DNA of 23,645 nucleotides, taken from JANPCX01 sp031431125. GTDB taxonomy: Bacteria > Pseudomonadota > Gammaproteobacteria > Burkholderiales > Burkholderiaceae_C. This document shows positions 6,592 through 15,130 of this stretch, piece after piece. Positions within the stretch are counted from its first letter, which is position 1. Each line of letters opens with the position of its first letter. A program made the position numbers and the translations under genes. The notes beneath the pieces are model-generated. The model saw only the letters and a program-made list of their open reading frames with translations. It made no database searches and was not told the DNA's origin. The stretch covers positions 1-23,645 of the forward strand of contig JANPCX010000043.1 in the NCBI GenBank assembly GCA_031431125.1, written 5' to 3'.

Positions 6592-8257
6592 AGGAGGCAG
6601 TCAACATCGCTCGCCCCACCGCCTCGGCCACTTCAATGCCGTCCACCCCGGCCGACATGATGCCGCCGGCATAACCCGCGCCTTCACCGGCCGGATAGAG
6701 GCCAGCTGTGTTGAGGCTTTGATAGTCGCGTCCGCGGGTGATGCGCAGCGGTGAGGACGTGCGTGTTTCCACGCCGGTGAGCACCGCATCAGGCATGGAG
6801 AAACCCTTGATCTGGCGCTCAAACGCGGGCAGGGCCTCGCGCACCGCAGCGATGGCGTAGGGCGGCAGGCTTTCAAAACCTTTTTGTCCCAAGTTGGTGA
6901 GCAAGACACCGGGTTTGTAGGACGGCAGCACGCTGCCCCAGGCGGTCGACGCGCGTCCCGCGATGAAGTCGCCCACCAGCTGCCCTGGGGCCTCATAGGT
7001 GCTGCCGCCAAGCACATAGGCGCGAGACTCCCAAAAGCGCTGGAAGGCCAAACCATCGAGCGGGTTCACCGGGCCATCTTGTTTGCCGTCTTGCCGGTAG
7101 TCCTGCGGGCTGATGCCGACCACGATGCCGGCATTGGCGTTGCGTTCGTTGCGTGAATACTGGCTCATGCCATTGGTCACCACGCGGCCTTCTTCGCTGG
7201 TGGCGGCCACCACGGTGCCGCCCGGGCACATGCAAAAACTGTAGACCGAACGGCCATTGCTCGCGTGGTGCACGAGTTTGTAGTCGGCCGCGCCGAGGAT
7301 GGGGTGGCCCGCATTCGGGCCATAACGCGCTTGGTCGATCAGGCCTTGCGGGTGCTCGATGCGAAAGCCAATCGAAAACGGTTTCGGCTCCAGATACACG
7401 CCGCGCTCATGCAGCATGGCAAAGGTGTCGCGGGCACTGTGGCCCAAGGCCAGCACGACATGGTCGGTGCGAATCTCTTGGCCTGAGGCGAGCACCACAC
7501 CACGCACCTGGCGCTTGTCATCACGGCCTTCAACGCGCAAATCCGTCACTCGCTGCTCGAAACGAATTTCTCCGCCCAGGGCTTCCATGTCGGCGCGCAT
7601 CTTTTCCACCATGCTCACCAGGCGGAAGGTGCCGATGTGGGGTTTGCTGACAAACAGAATTTCTTGCGGCGCCCCGGCCTTCACAAACTCGGTCAGCACC
7701 TTGCGTGTGAGGTGGCGTGGGTCGCTGATTTGGCTCCAGAGTTTGCCGTCGGAAAACGTGCCCGCACCGCCTTCGCCGAACTGCACATTGGACTCGGGGT
7801 GCAACGTGTTCTTACGCCACAAATCCCAGGTGTCTTTGGTGCGCTCACGCACTTTTTTGCCGCGCTCCAGCACGATGGGCCGCAAGCCCATTTGCGCCAG
7901 GATGAGGGCCGCAAAAATGCCGCAAGGGCCGAATCCAATCACCACGGGACGGCATCGCCCGCTGCCCCCGAAAAAGTCGGCCGGTGCCTGGCCCACAAAC
8001 TGGTAGCGGGTGTCGGGCGCGACTTTGATGTGAACATCACCTGTGTGTTGGGCCAGCACCGCCGTTTCGTCACGCACGGTGCAGTCAACGGTATAGGTAA
8101 GCACCACGGCCGTTTTTTTGCGTGCATCGACGCCGCGTTTGAACACGGTGAAGTCGATCAAGTCGGCCTCCTTTACCTTGAGCCGGGCCACGATGGCCGG
8201 ACGCAGTGCGTCCTCGACATGGGTCAAGGGCAGGCGCAGTTCGGTGATGCGGATCAT
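6590..8257 (-). CDS. FAD-dependent oxidoreductase, COG2509 type, 555 aa
   Basis: An N-terminal alpha/beta domain of about 95 residues precedes a Rossmann FAD-binding site, VVIGFGPCGIFAALILAQMG (105-124), with the ribose-binding Glu at 131. Family signatures follow: NVQFGEGGAGTFSDGKL, then ALGHSARDTF, GFRIEHPQ and FCMCPGG. The C-terminus carries the second FAD motif, TAGLYPAGEGAGYAGGIMSAG. Length fits the uncharacterised FAD-dependent dehydrogenase group COG2509. The substrate is unknown. The start at 8257 is 13 nt after the glmU stop, so the gene is the second in an operon with glmU. The stop codon lies inside the right arm of a 21-bp inverted repeat. Confidence 0.92.
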   Translation of the reverse strand: MIRITELRLPLTHVEDALRPAIVARLKVKEADLIDFTVFKRGVDARKKTAVVLTYTVDCTVRDETAVLAQHTGDVHIKVAPDTRYQFVGQAPADFFGGSGRCRPVVIGFGPCGIFAALILAQMGLRPIVLERGKKVRERTKDTWDLWRKNTLHPESNVQFGEGGAGTFSDGKLWSQISDPRHLTRKVLTEFVKAGAPQEILFVSKPHIGTFRLVSMVEKMRADMEALGGEIRFEQRVTDLRVEGRDDKRQVRGVVLASGQEIRTDHVVLALGHSARDTFAMLHERGVYLEPKPFSIGFRIEHPQGLIDQARYGPNAGHPILGAADYKLVHHASNGRSVYSFCMCPGGTVVAATSEEGRVVTNGMSQYSRNERNANAGIVVGISPQDYRQDGKQDGPVNPLDGLAFQRFWESRAYVLGGSTYEAPGQLVGDFIAGRASTAWGSVLPSYKPGVLLTNLGQKGFESLPPYAIAAVREALPAFERQIKGFSMPDAVLTGVETRTSSPLRITRGRDYQSLNTAGLYPAGEGAGYAGGIMSAGVDGIEVAEAVGRAMLTAS

Positions 8258-8270
8258 GCGCGGGACAAAT

Positions 8271-9659
8271 TCACTTTTTCTTCACAGGCCGCTTCCAACC
8301 GGCCAGCGACACCTGCTGCGAGCGTGTCAAGGACAGCTGGCCCGCCGGTGCATTTTTGCCTATCGTGGAGCCTGCGCCGATGGTGGCCCCGTCGCCTATC
8401 GTGACCGGGGCCACGAGCACGCTGTTGCTGCCCACATGCACGTCGTTGCCAATGACGGTGCGGTGTTTGTTGGCGCCGTCGTAGTTGGCGGTGATGCTGC
8501 CAGCACCGTAGTTCACACGCTCGCCCACGGTGGCGTCACCCAGGTAGGCGAGGTGGTTGGCTTTGGCACCCTTGGCAAGGGTGGAGTTTTTTACTTCGAC
8601 GAAGTTGCCAATGTGCACTTCCTCGCCCAAAACAGCACCGGGGCGCAGGCGTGCAAAGGGGCCGATCAGACTGCCTGCTCCCACGGTGACGCCGATCGTG
8701 TCGCCATCAATGTGGGTGAACGGGTGAATGACGGCCCCCGCACCAATGCTGGCATTACGAATCACGCAATTGGCACCAATACGCACGCTGTCGGCCAAGG
8801 TGACGCAGCCCTCGAACACATTGTTGACGTCAATTTCCACGTCGCTGCCGCACTCCAGCACGCCGCGCACATCAATGCGCTGCGGGTCGGCGAGGCGCAC
8901 GCCGGCTTCCATCAACTTGACCGCGTTGCGGTGTTGAAAGCGGCACTCCAAATCCGCCAGTTGCACGGGGCTGTTCACACCCAGCACCTCGATCTCGTCT
9001 TTGGCTTGGGCCGACACCACCTTCATTCCTTGCGCCACGGCGGCGGCCACCACATCGGTGAGGTAGTACTCGCCTTGGGCGTTGTCGTTCTTGAGGTGGG
9101 CCAACCAGTGTTTCAGTGCGGCAGTAGGGGCCGCCATCACGCCGGTGTAGACCTCTTTGATCTCACGCTGCGCGGCTGTGGCGTCTTTGTGTTCGACGAT
9201 GCCGGTGATGAGCCCCTGTGCATCCCGCACGATGCGGCCGTAGCCGCTCGCGTCTTGCAGCACCACGGTGAGCAAGGCCAGTTGGTCGCCCGCGCAGGCT
9301 TGCAGCAGGGCTTGCAGGGTGTCGCCTTCAATCAAGGGCACATCGCCATTGAGAATCAAGGTGGTGCCCGTGTCGTGCAGTGCGGGCACGGCCTGCTGCA
9401 CCGCATGGCCTGTGCCGAGCTGCGGCATTTGGCGCACGAACTGCAGGCCCTCGGCCTGCTCTTGCAAACGCGCTTGGATTTCCACTTCGTCGGCGCCATG
9501 GCCAGTGATGGCGATGGTGCGATCCGCCTTCAGCACAGCAGCCGTGTCCAGAACATGCTGCAATAAGCTCTTGCCCGCCAGTTTGTGCAAGACCTTGGGT
9601 TTGCTGGACTTCATGCGGGTGCCTTTGCCCGCGGCCATGATCACGATGTCGAGTGCCAT
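8271..9659 (-). CDS. glmU: Bifunctional GlmU, UDP-GlcNAc synthesis, 462 aa
   Basis: This cytoplasmic enzyme acetylates glucosamine-1-phosphate and then couples it to UTP, giving UDP-N-acetylglucosamine for peptidoglycan and lipopolysaccharide. The N-terminal uridyltransferase domain shows IVIMAAGKGTRMKSSKPKVL (5-24) and NGDVPL with metal-binding Asp106. The C-terminal left-handed beta-helix (about 255-435) has hexapeptide repeats and the catalytic His369 in KANHLAYLGD. Length matches the family (E. coli 456). The ATG at 9659 is chosen over an upstream extension because the nucleotide motif follows at the usual distance and AAAGGA precedes it. Its start codon overlaps by two bases that of the divergent lipoprotein gene. 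Confidence 0.97.
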   Translation of the reverse strand: MALDIVIMAAGKGTRMKSSKPKVLHKLAGKSLLQHVLDTAAVLKADRTIAITGHGADEVEIQARLQEQAEGLQFVRQMPQLGTGHAVQQAVPALHDTGTTLILNGDVPLIEGDTLQALLQACAGDQLALLTVVLQDASGYGRIVRDAQGLITGIVEHKDATAAQREIKEVYTGVMAAPTAALKHWLAHLKNDNAQGEYYLTDVVAAAVAQGMKVVSAQAKDEIEVLGVNSPVQLADLECRFQHRNAVKLMEAGVRLADPQRIDVRGVLECGSDVEIDVNNVFEGCVTLADSVRIGANCVIRNASIGAGAVIHPFTHIDGDTIGVTVGAGSLIGPFARLRPGAVLGEEVHIGNFVEVKNSTLAKGAKANHLAYLGDATVGERVNYGAGSITANYDGANKHRTVIGNDVHVGSNSVLVAPVTIGDGATIGAGSTIGKNAPAGQLSLTRSQQVSLAGWKRPVKKK

Positions 9660-10566
9660 GAACACATCCTTTGTTTTTTCTACCGGTTTCAAGCGCCTGA
9701 TTATCGGTGCCTTGTTGGCCGTCTTGTTGGTAGGCTGCAGCGCCATTCGCCTGGGATACAGCCAGGTTCCCAGCTTGGCCTATTGGTGGCTCGATGGTTA
9801 TGTGGATTTGAAAGCCACCCAAACGCCACAGGTGGAGGAAGACCTGACCGCCTGGTTGGAATGGCACCGCCGCACCCAGTTGCCCGCCTATGCCAGCTTG
9901 CTGGCCCGGGCTCAAGCAGAAGTGCGCGAGCCCGTCACGGCAGCGCAGATGTGCCGCTGGGGCGGGGAGGTGGTGCAGCAACTGGACTCCGCTTATGACC
10001 AATTCGTGCCCGCTTTGGCGCGGCTGGCGGTGGGATTGTCGACCGCGCAAATCAACCACCTGGAGCGGCAGTTTGACAAAGGCAATGCCAAAGCAGCGGC
10101 CGAGTACCTGCAGGGGACAGCGCCCGAGCGCCTCAAGGCATCTACCAAACGCCTGGAAGACCGCGCCGCGACCTTCCTCGGAAAACTCAGCGAGGCCCAG
10201 CGCGAGCGCATCCAGCGCAGCGTGGACGAGGCGCCCCTCACCCCCGCTTTGTGGCTGGAAGAGCGCAAGAACCGCCAACAAGACATCTTGCGCGTGCTGC
10301 GCCGGGCGCACACCTTGGCCACAAGCCCGGTGGCCAGCGAGAAAGCCCGGGCGCTGGATGAGGCCCAAGCCAGCTTGCGCGCCTTGGCCGTCAACATTCA
10401 ACGCTCACCGCGCGAGCCCTACCGTCCTCTGCAGCAACGCGCTTTGGAACACAACTGCCAACTCGCGGCCGACTTGGTGAACATGGGCACACCGGCGCAG
10501 CGCCAGGTGGCGGTGGGCAAGCTCAAGGGGTGGGAAGAGGATGCCAGGGCCTTGATGGGGCCGTAA
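9658..10566 (+). CDS. DUF6279-type lipoprotein, 302 aa
   Basis: The N-terminus has a basic residue pair, a hydrophobic core and a lipobox LVGC with Cys27, so the mature protein should be anchored by lipid, probably to the outer membrane. The rest is helical and charged, with conserved-looking features YWWLDGYVDL just after the anchor and a Trp/Arg-rich middle (WHRRTQLPAYASLLA). This fits the uncharacterised DUF6279 lipoproteins of beta- and gammaproteobacteria. The ATG at 9658 is the last one before the signal sequence; two in-frame ATGs (9637, 9646) lie further upstream inside glmU, and no good ribosome binding site distinguishes them. Its promoter must lie within the glmU coding region. Confidence 0.85.
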   Translation: MNTSFVFSTGFKRLIIGALLAVLLVGCSAIRLGYSQVPSLAYWWLDGYVDLKATQTPQVEEDLTAWLEWHRRTQLPAYASLLARAQAEVREPVTAAQMCRWGGEVVQQLDSAYDQFVPALARLAVGLSTAQINHLERQFDKGNAKAAAEYLQGTAPERLKASTKRLEDRAATFLGKLSEAQRERIQRSVDEAPLTPALWLEERKNRQQDILRVLRRAHTLATSPVASEKARALDEAQASLRALAVNIQRSPREPYRPLQQRALEHNCQLAADLVNMGTPAQRQVAVGKLKGWEEDARALMGP

Positions 10567-10570
10567 GGGC

Positions 10571-10587
10571 GGTGTTTGCAGAACACC
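10571..10587. terminator. Hairpin after lipoprotein gene
   Basis: GGTGTT and AACACC pair around a 5-nt loop, 5 nt after the lipoprotein stop and 35 nt beyond the end of the convergent VOC gene. There is no T-run, so termination is only possible, not shown. Confidence 0.35.
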
Positions 10588-10621
10588 GAGTCGGTTCAGA
10601 GCGCTGCGCTGACGAGAAAAA

Positions 10622-11011
10622 CTAGCGCTCCTGGGCACTCCAGGGTGAGCAAATATCAATCAAGCAGCCGTTCGGATCCACCGTCAAGAAACGGCGTTGC
10701 CCATAAAACTCATTGCGTGGTTCTTGAACGATCTTCAGGCCCATCGCACGCGCTTTGTCGTAAACCTTGTCGACCTCGGGCACAACAAAGGTGACATACA
10801 TGCCTGTCGGTGCCTTGCGGAACGGTTCAGGCACCAACTCGCTGTGTCGGTCGATGATGCCAAACTCAAGCTCGGCGTTGGCGGGACACCGCAACTGCAC
10901 ATACCAGCCGCTGTCGAAATTCACCTCAAACCCGAGCAGCGCCACGTAAAAATCCCGGCTGGCGGCGAGGTTCTCAGAACAGATGTTGGTCAGAATTCGA
11001 CTGAAGGACAT
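10622..11011 (-). CDS. VOC-superfamily (glyoxalase-fold) protein, 129 aa
   Basis: Two beta-alpha-beta-beta-beta modules are visible: FSRILTNICSENLAASRDFYVALLGFEV (3-30) and the second half starting near GMYVTFVVPEVD and ending FLTVDPNGCLIDICSPW. Length is usual for a single-chain vicinal-oxygen-chelate protein. The usual first-strand metal ligand (His) is not evident, so a glyoxalase I role is not supported. It may be a non-catalytic binding protein or an enzyme of unknown substrate. ATG 11011 is preferred over a TTG 15 nt upstream. It is last in the five-gene operon with the DUF4136, ttcA, folB and SDR genes (27-nt gap). Confidence 0.85.
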   Translation of the reverse strand: MSFSRILTNICSENLAASRDFYVALLGFEVNFDSGWYVQLRCPANAELEFGIIDRHSELVPEPFRKAPTGMYVTFVVPEVDKVYDKARAMGLKIVQEPRNEFYGQRRFLTVDPNGCLIDICSPWSAQER

Positions 11012-11038
11012 GGCATCTAACCCCAAGCGTGTTGACTG

Positions 11039-11650
11039 TCACTTCGCGAGCGGCATCTCCACCACCTTGGTCGCCGACAAGCTGCGCGGAAACTCACTCA
11101 GTGCAGCGTTGAACATGGTGGGCAACCAGGTGCTGCTGGCCGCAGCATAACCAAAGTTGGTGGCGCGGGTTTCGTACAGAACCTTGCTGCTGGCACCGTC
11201 GCGGATCAGCAGGGTGACTTCGCGGTCGACCTGGCTGTTTTCTAAGGAACGGTCCCAAGCATGGGTCCAATAGAAACCGGCCCGTGGCGCGCGGTAGCGA
11301 AAGTGGTAATTCAGTGCGGGGTGCCAGTAAAAGGGATCGTCAAAGGGCGAGCGCTGCGCAGCAGAAATTCGTGCGCCGAGCTGAATCAACACATCGGGTT
11401 TTTGGCCGGCCTCCACTGGTTTGAAACCCGCCCCTTGCACCGCGGCAAGCGCTGCTGCTTCGAGCGCGCGCTGGTTTTCAGCACGCACTTCTTGCGATGG
11501 CAAACGGTCAAACGCATAAGTGCTGGGTTTGCGCCCCTCGGGCCAGTTGCCAAAGGTGCTGACCTCGCTGCGCAGGGTGTTCAACGAGGCGCAGCCGCTG
11601 AGCACGGCGGCACCCAAAACCAAAGTGATGAGGAAAAAGTGGCGTTTCAT
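11039..11650 (-). CDS. DUF4136-type lipoprotein, 203 aa
   Basis: The signal sequence MKRHFFLITLVLGAAVLSGC ends in lipobox LSGC (Cys20), giving a lipid-anchored envelope protein. After it, TFGNWPEGRKPSTYAFDRLPSQ and PDVLIQLGARI are typical of the DUF4136 family, and a WxxxxxYxFRYR aromatic patch lies in the middle. The function of the family is unknown. The frame is open 20 codons upstream, but ATG 11650 starts the signal peptide and has AGGATCAACCC before it. It lies 19 nt after ttcA, so is likely transcribed with that operon. Confidence 0.87.
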   Translation of the reverse strand: MKRHFFLITLVLGAAVLSGCASLNTLRSEVSTFGNWPEGRKPSTYAFDRLPSQEVRAENQRALEAAALAAVQGAGFKPVEAGQKPDVLIQLGARISAAQRSPFDDPFYWHPALNYHFRYRAPRAGFYWTHAWDRSLENSQVDREVTLLIRDGASSKVLYETRATNFGYAAASSTWLPTMFNAALSEFPRSLSATKVVEMPLAK

Positions 11651-11669
11651 GGGTTGATCCTGGTGTCGT

Positions 11670-12644
11670 TCACGAAGCAGGCTGCAAAAAAATCGGTTGG
11701 GTGGCGTCATGGGCGGTATTCAAAGGAGCGTTCGTGCCACAGCCTTCGTCTTCATCAAAGGCGCGGTCGCCGTTGGTGTCGGGCGTGCCAGTGGCTTGGA
11801 GTGTGCGGAAGGCAAAGAGGTTCCGGTCCATCATGTGCGAGGGCACGATGTTGCCCATGGCTTTGAACAAATTGTCGACGCGGCCTGGAAACTGTTTGTC
11901 CCACTGGCGCAGCATTTTTTTGGTTTGCACCCGCTGCAGGTTTTCTTGGTTGCCGCACAGGGTACAGGGGATGATGGGGAATTGCCTGTAGGCGGCCCAG
12001 GCTTCCAAATCGGTTTCTGCCACATAGGCCAGCGGGCGGATGACGATGTTTTTGCCGTCGTCGCTCATCAGTTTGGCCGGCATGCCCTTCATCTTGGCGC
12101 CGAAGAACATGTTCATGAACCAGGTTTGCACGATGTCGTCGCGGTGGTGACCCAGCGCAATCTTGGTGGCACCCAATTCACCGGCCACGCGGTACAAAAT
12201 GCCGCGCCGCAAACGCGAGCACAGGCTGCACATCGTCTTGCCTTCGGGGATGACACGTTTGACGATGGAGTAGGTGTCTTGGTTCTCGATGTGGAAGGGC
12301 ACACCCAGGCTTTGCAGGTACTCGGGCAGCACATGCTCGGGGAAGCCGGGCTGCTTTTGGTCCAGGTTCACCGCCACCAAATCAAAGTGAATCGGCGCGC
12401 GTTTTTGCAGGCCGAGCAAGATGTCTAGCAAGGCATAACTGTCTTTGCCGCCCGACACGCACACCATCACCTTGTCGCCCTCTTCAATCATGTTGAAGTC
12501 GACAATGGCTTGGCCCACCTGGCGGTGCAGGCGTTTGCTGAGTTTGTTGGCCTCGAAGGCGGCTTTGTCTGCCACCTTGCCGCTCTCCACTTGAGACACA
12601 GCGGTTTTTTCGTCTTCGCCGATGTTGTCAATCATCGCACCCAT
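11670..12644 (-). CDS. ttcA: tRNA 2-thiocytidine synthetase TtcA, 324 aa
   Basis: TtcA thiolates cytidine 32 of certain tRNAs using ATP and an iron-sulfur cluster. The PP-loop ATP-binding motif VSGGKDSYALL is at 63-73. Two Cys pairs follow: MCSLCSRLRRG (Cys139, Cys142) and PCTLCGNQENLQR (Cys227, Cys230); in the family, three of these ligate the cluster. GHHRDDIVQT (165-174) is also typical. The acidic C-terminal tail (GDRAFDEDEGCG) is common in betaproteobacterial forms. ATG 12644 shares one base with the folB stop (TGATG), with AAGGAG before it, so translation is coupled; ATG 12635 is an alternative. Confidence 0.95.
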   Translation of the reverse strand: MGAMIDNIGEDEKTAVSQVESGKVADKAAFEANKLSKRLHRQVGQAIVDFNMIEEGDKVMVCVSGGKDSYALLDILLGLQKRAPIHFDLVAVNLDQKQPGFPEHVLPEYLQSLGVPFHIENQDTYSIVKRVIPEGKTMCSLCSRLRRGILYRVAGELGATKIALGHHRDDIVQTWFMNMFFGAKMKGMPAKLMSDDGKNIVIRPLAYVAETDLEAWAAYRQFPIIPCTLCGNQENLQRVQTKKMLRQWDKQFPGRVDNLFKAMGNIVPSHMMDRNLFAFRTLQATGTPDTNGDRAFDEDEGCGTNAPLNTAHDATQPIFLQPAS

Positions 12645-13039
12645 CACAACTCCTTCAGTCCAAACACTTCGCAACCCACGGCATCGCAGTCGGGGTACAC
12701 ATCCGGCTTCTCGGTGGACACCTGGGCGGCACGCACCCGGGGGTGGGCCAGCATCAGGCGCAGCACATCGTCGCACAGGGTTTCTTGCAGATGAATGTGG
12801 CCTTTGCTCACACGCTCGGCAATGGTGCGGCGGATGAAATCGTAGTCCACCACTTCGTCGAGTTCATCGTCTTTCGGCGTGGACAGGGCCAAGGGAATGT
12901 AGAGGTCCACATTGATCAGCACCTTTTGTTCGCCACGCTTTTCAAACTCGTGCACGCCAATGTTGATCCACACCTCGTAATCGCGCAGAAAAAGCCGACG
13001 GCAACTCATCAAACTGGGGTGGCTGAGCAGGCTTTGCAT
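12644..13039 (-). CDS. folB: Dihydroneopterin aldolase FolB, 131 aa
   Basis: FolB converts 7,8-dihydroneopterin to 6-hydroxymethyl-7,8-dihydropterin in folate synthesis. The signature RLFLRDYEVWINIGVHEFEK with Glu at the GVHE position, then GEQKVLINVDL, and near the C-terminus VSTEKPDVYP carrying the active-site Lys, all fit. Length is close to the family's usual 120. ATG 13039 is chosen because it lies one base after the stop of the SDR gene; the frame is open 7 codons further but overlaps that gene. It sits between a pteridine-reductase-like SDR and ttcA in one operon. Confidence 0.92.
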   Translation of the reverse strand: MQSLLSHPSLMSCRRLFLRDYEVWINIGVHEFEKRGEQKVLINVDLYIPLALSTPKDDELDEVVDYDFIRRTIAERVSKGHIHLQETLCDDVLRLMLAHPRVRAAQVSTEKPDVYPDCDAVGCEVFGLKEL

Positions 13040-13040
13040 A

Positions 13041-13850
13041 TCAAACTTTCTTGGATACAACTTTGTTTGGATTGGCGATGAACATCACATCGCGGCCTTG
13101 GGCCATCAAGTGTTGGCCGCCATCCACCAGCAGCGTGGTGCCGGTGATGGCCGGGGATTCGATCAAAAACCGCACCGTGCGGGCGATGTCTTGCGGCGTG
13201 GATGAACGGTTGAGTGGTGTGAGCCCGTGAGCCGCTTCAAACTCGTCTTTGCTCATGGGCCCCGACACCAAGGTCACACCCGGGGCCACCCCACACACCC
13301 GCACCTGCGGAGCCAGCGCTTGGGCCAGCATCACCGTCGCCGCCTCCAGCGCGGCTTTGGACAGGGTGTAAGAGAAATAGTCGGGGTTCAAGTTCCACAG
13401 TTTTTGATCCACCAAATTGACCACGCAACCGACTTCGGCGCAGCCCTTCAGATGATCAAACAGCGCCTGTGCCAAGAGGACGGCCGGCCCGGTGTTGGCA
13501 CGCAGGTGCAAGTCCATGGCGGCATAACTGAAGCTGCCCGGCGCGTCGTATTCAAACGTGGAGGCGTTGTTGACGATGGCGTCCAGGCGTTTGAACTGCG
13601 CCACCACGGCGGGCACCAAGGCGCGGCATGCGGCTTCATCCGACAAATCGGCGGCGAACACCTGGGCTTGGACACCGAGGGATTGGAGTTCAGCGACAGT
13701 GTCTTGCGCTTCATCCCGCGAGTGGCGGCAGTGCACGGCCACATCAAAACCATGGCGGGCCAAGTCCAAGGCGATCTCCCGGCCCAAACGGCGGGCGGCT
13801 CCCGTGACCAGGGCCACGGGGCGGGGGGAGGGGGTAGTTGATGTGACCAT
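13041..13850 (-). CDS. Pteridine-reductase-like SDR (FolM/PTR1 type), 269 aa
   Basis: This is a short-chain dehydrogenase with the cofactor motif VTGAARRLG (15-23). The Arg in TGxxxRLG favours NADPH and is characteristic of pteridine reductases. NNAS at 94-97 and the catalytic YxxxK (Tyr161, Lys165) are present. The usual catalytic Ser is replaced by Asp148 (VNLVDQKLW), as in trypanosomatid PTR1. Together with folB directly downstream (one-base gap), this supports reduction of dihydrofolate or dihydromonapterin, as FolM does. Substrate preference is inferred. It is the first gene of the five-gene operon and diverges from the methyltransferase gene at 13926. Confidence 0.9.
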   Translation of the reverse strand: MVTSTTPSPRPVALVTGAARRLGREIALDLARHGFDVAVHCRHSRDEAQDTVAELQSLGVQAQVFAADLSDEAACRALVPAVVAQFKRLDAIVNNASTFEYDAPGSFSYAAMDLHLRANTGPAVLLAQALFDHLKGCAEVGCVVNLVDQKLWNLNPDYFSYTLSKAALEAATVMLAQALAPQVRVCGVAPGVTLVSGPMSKDEFEAAHGLTPLNRSSTPQDIARTVRFLIESPAITGTTLLVDGGQHLMAQGRDVMFIANPNKVVSKKV

Positions 13851-13925
13851 ATTGATGTTGTCTAAAACTCGGCAATCGATGGTGCTTTCAGGTCGTCCGC
13901 ATGCGCAAGCCCCTTAAGATGCCGC
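13851..13925. promoter_or_regulatory. Short divergent promoter region (SDR/folB operon and midA-like gene)
   Basis: Seventy-five bases separate the start codons of two divergently transcribed units, so both promoters must lie here or slightly inside the genes. No consensus -35/-10 pair or operator could be recognised by eye. Confidence 0.4.
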
Positions 13926-15074
13926 ATGCCTATCCATTCGTCCCAGTCGGGTGTATCTACCCAGCCCGTGACCAGTTTGCAGCGTTTGATCGCCAAACAA
14001 ATCGAAGCCCAAGGCGGTTGGTTGCCGTTTGACCGTTATATGGCTTTGGCACTTTACGCACCTGGCCTGGGTTACTACAGCCGGGAAAGCAGAAAGTTTG
14101 GCGTCTTGCCGTCTTCGGGCAGCGACTTCGTCACCGCCCCCGAATTGTCGCCCCTCTTTGGCCGCTGCTTGGCGCGGCAAGTGGAACAAGCTTTGATGGC
14201 CTGCCAAAGTGGCAAGAACGGCGGTGAGGTCTGGGAGTTCGGCGCGGGTTCTGGCGCCCTGGCCTTGCAACTGCTGGAAACGCTGGGCGAGCAAGTGACC
14301 CGGTACACCATCATCGACCTCTCCGGCAGTTTGCGGGAGCGTCAACAAACCGTGTTGAAGGCCCATGCCCACAAAGTGCGTTGGCTGGACACCTGGCCCG
14401 AGCATCTCGAAGGGGTGGTGGTGGGCAATGAGGTGCTCGACGCCATGCCGGTGCAATTGCTGTACTTTGATGGCCAGCAGTGGTTGGAGCGCGGTGTGGT
14501 GTTGCAAGCGGTGGACGGCGTTGAACAACTCGCCTGGATGGACCGCCCCACCGACTTGCGCCCTCCGAGCGACGGGCCCTTTGTCCCTGGCACTGTCACC
14601 GAAATTCACCCCCAAGCCGAGGCTTTCATCGCTTCCTTGGCCGAACGATTGACCCGTGGTGCTGCCTTCTTCATCGACTACGGTTTCCCCGAGGCCGAGT
14701 ACTACCACCCACAGCGCACGGGCGGCACCCTGATGTGCCACCGCGCCCACCTGGCGGATACCGATCCTTTGGACGCCCCGGGCGAAAAAGACATCACCGC
14801 GCATGTGAACTTCACCGGCATCGCGGTAGCTGCGCAGAACGCGGGGATGGAGGTGTTGGGTTACACCAGCCAAGCACGATTTTTAATGAACTGCGGCGTG
14901 ATGAACGAGCTGCAAAGCGCTGATTTGAAATCGCGGGTCAACACCCAAAAACTGCTCACCGAACATGAGATGGGCGAACTCTTCAAGGTGCTGGGCTTGG
15001 CCAAAGGCTGCGATGCCAGCTTCAATCAAACGCCGCTGGGATTTACGCAGGGCGACCGGACGCACACGCTGTGA
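13926..15074 (+). CDS. MidA/NDUFAF7-type SAM-dependent methyltransferase, 382 aa
   Basis: The N-terminal block PFDRYMALALYAPGLGYYS (34-52) and FVTAPELSPLFGR (68-80) are hallmarks of the MidA/NDUFAF7 family (PF02636). The SAM-binding glycine motif is EFGAGSGALALQLL (104-117). VVVGNEVLDAMPVQL and FIDYGFPEAEYYHPQR follow in the expected order. In mitochondria NDUFAF7 methylates an arginine of a complex I subunit; the bacterial substrate is less clear. Length is normal. The start is weakly supported by a ribosome binding site, but an ATG 7 nt upstream is out of frame. The gene is followed by a REP-like repeat. Confidence 0.92.
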   Translation: MPIHSSQSGVSTQPVTSLQRLIAKQIEAQGGWLPFDRYMALALYAPGLGYYSRESRKFGVLPSSGSDFVTAPELSPLFGRCLARQVEQALMACQSGKNGGEVWEFGAGSGALALQLLETLGEQVTRYTIIDLSGSLRERQQTVLKAHAHKVRWLDTWPEHLEGVVVGNEVLDAMPVQLLYFDGQQWLERGVVLQAVDGVEQLAWMDRPTDLRPPSDGPFVPGTVTEIHPQAEAFIASLAERLTRGAAFFIDYGFPEAEYYHPQRTGGTLMCHRAHLADTDPLDAPGEKDITAHVNFTGIAVAAQNAGMEVLGYTSQARFLMNCGVMNELQSADLKSRVNTQKLLTEHEMGELFKVLGLAKGCDASFNQTPLGFTQGDRTHTL

Positions 15075-15130
15075 GTGAAGCCTTTGCCAGGCGCAAGAAG
15101 AGGCCCATCTACCCAGCATCCCACCTCGGC

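Noticed and set aside
8118..9566. 482-codon plus-strand frame opposite glmU
   Set aside because: It is the complement of a well-conserved gene; the His/Val/Gly-rich translation has no family features.
11900..12430. Long plus-strand frame opposite ttcA
   Set aside because: Complement of the conserved PP-loop protein; no independent support.
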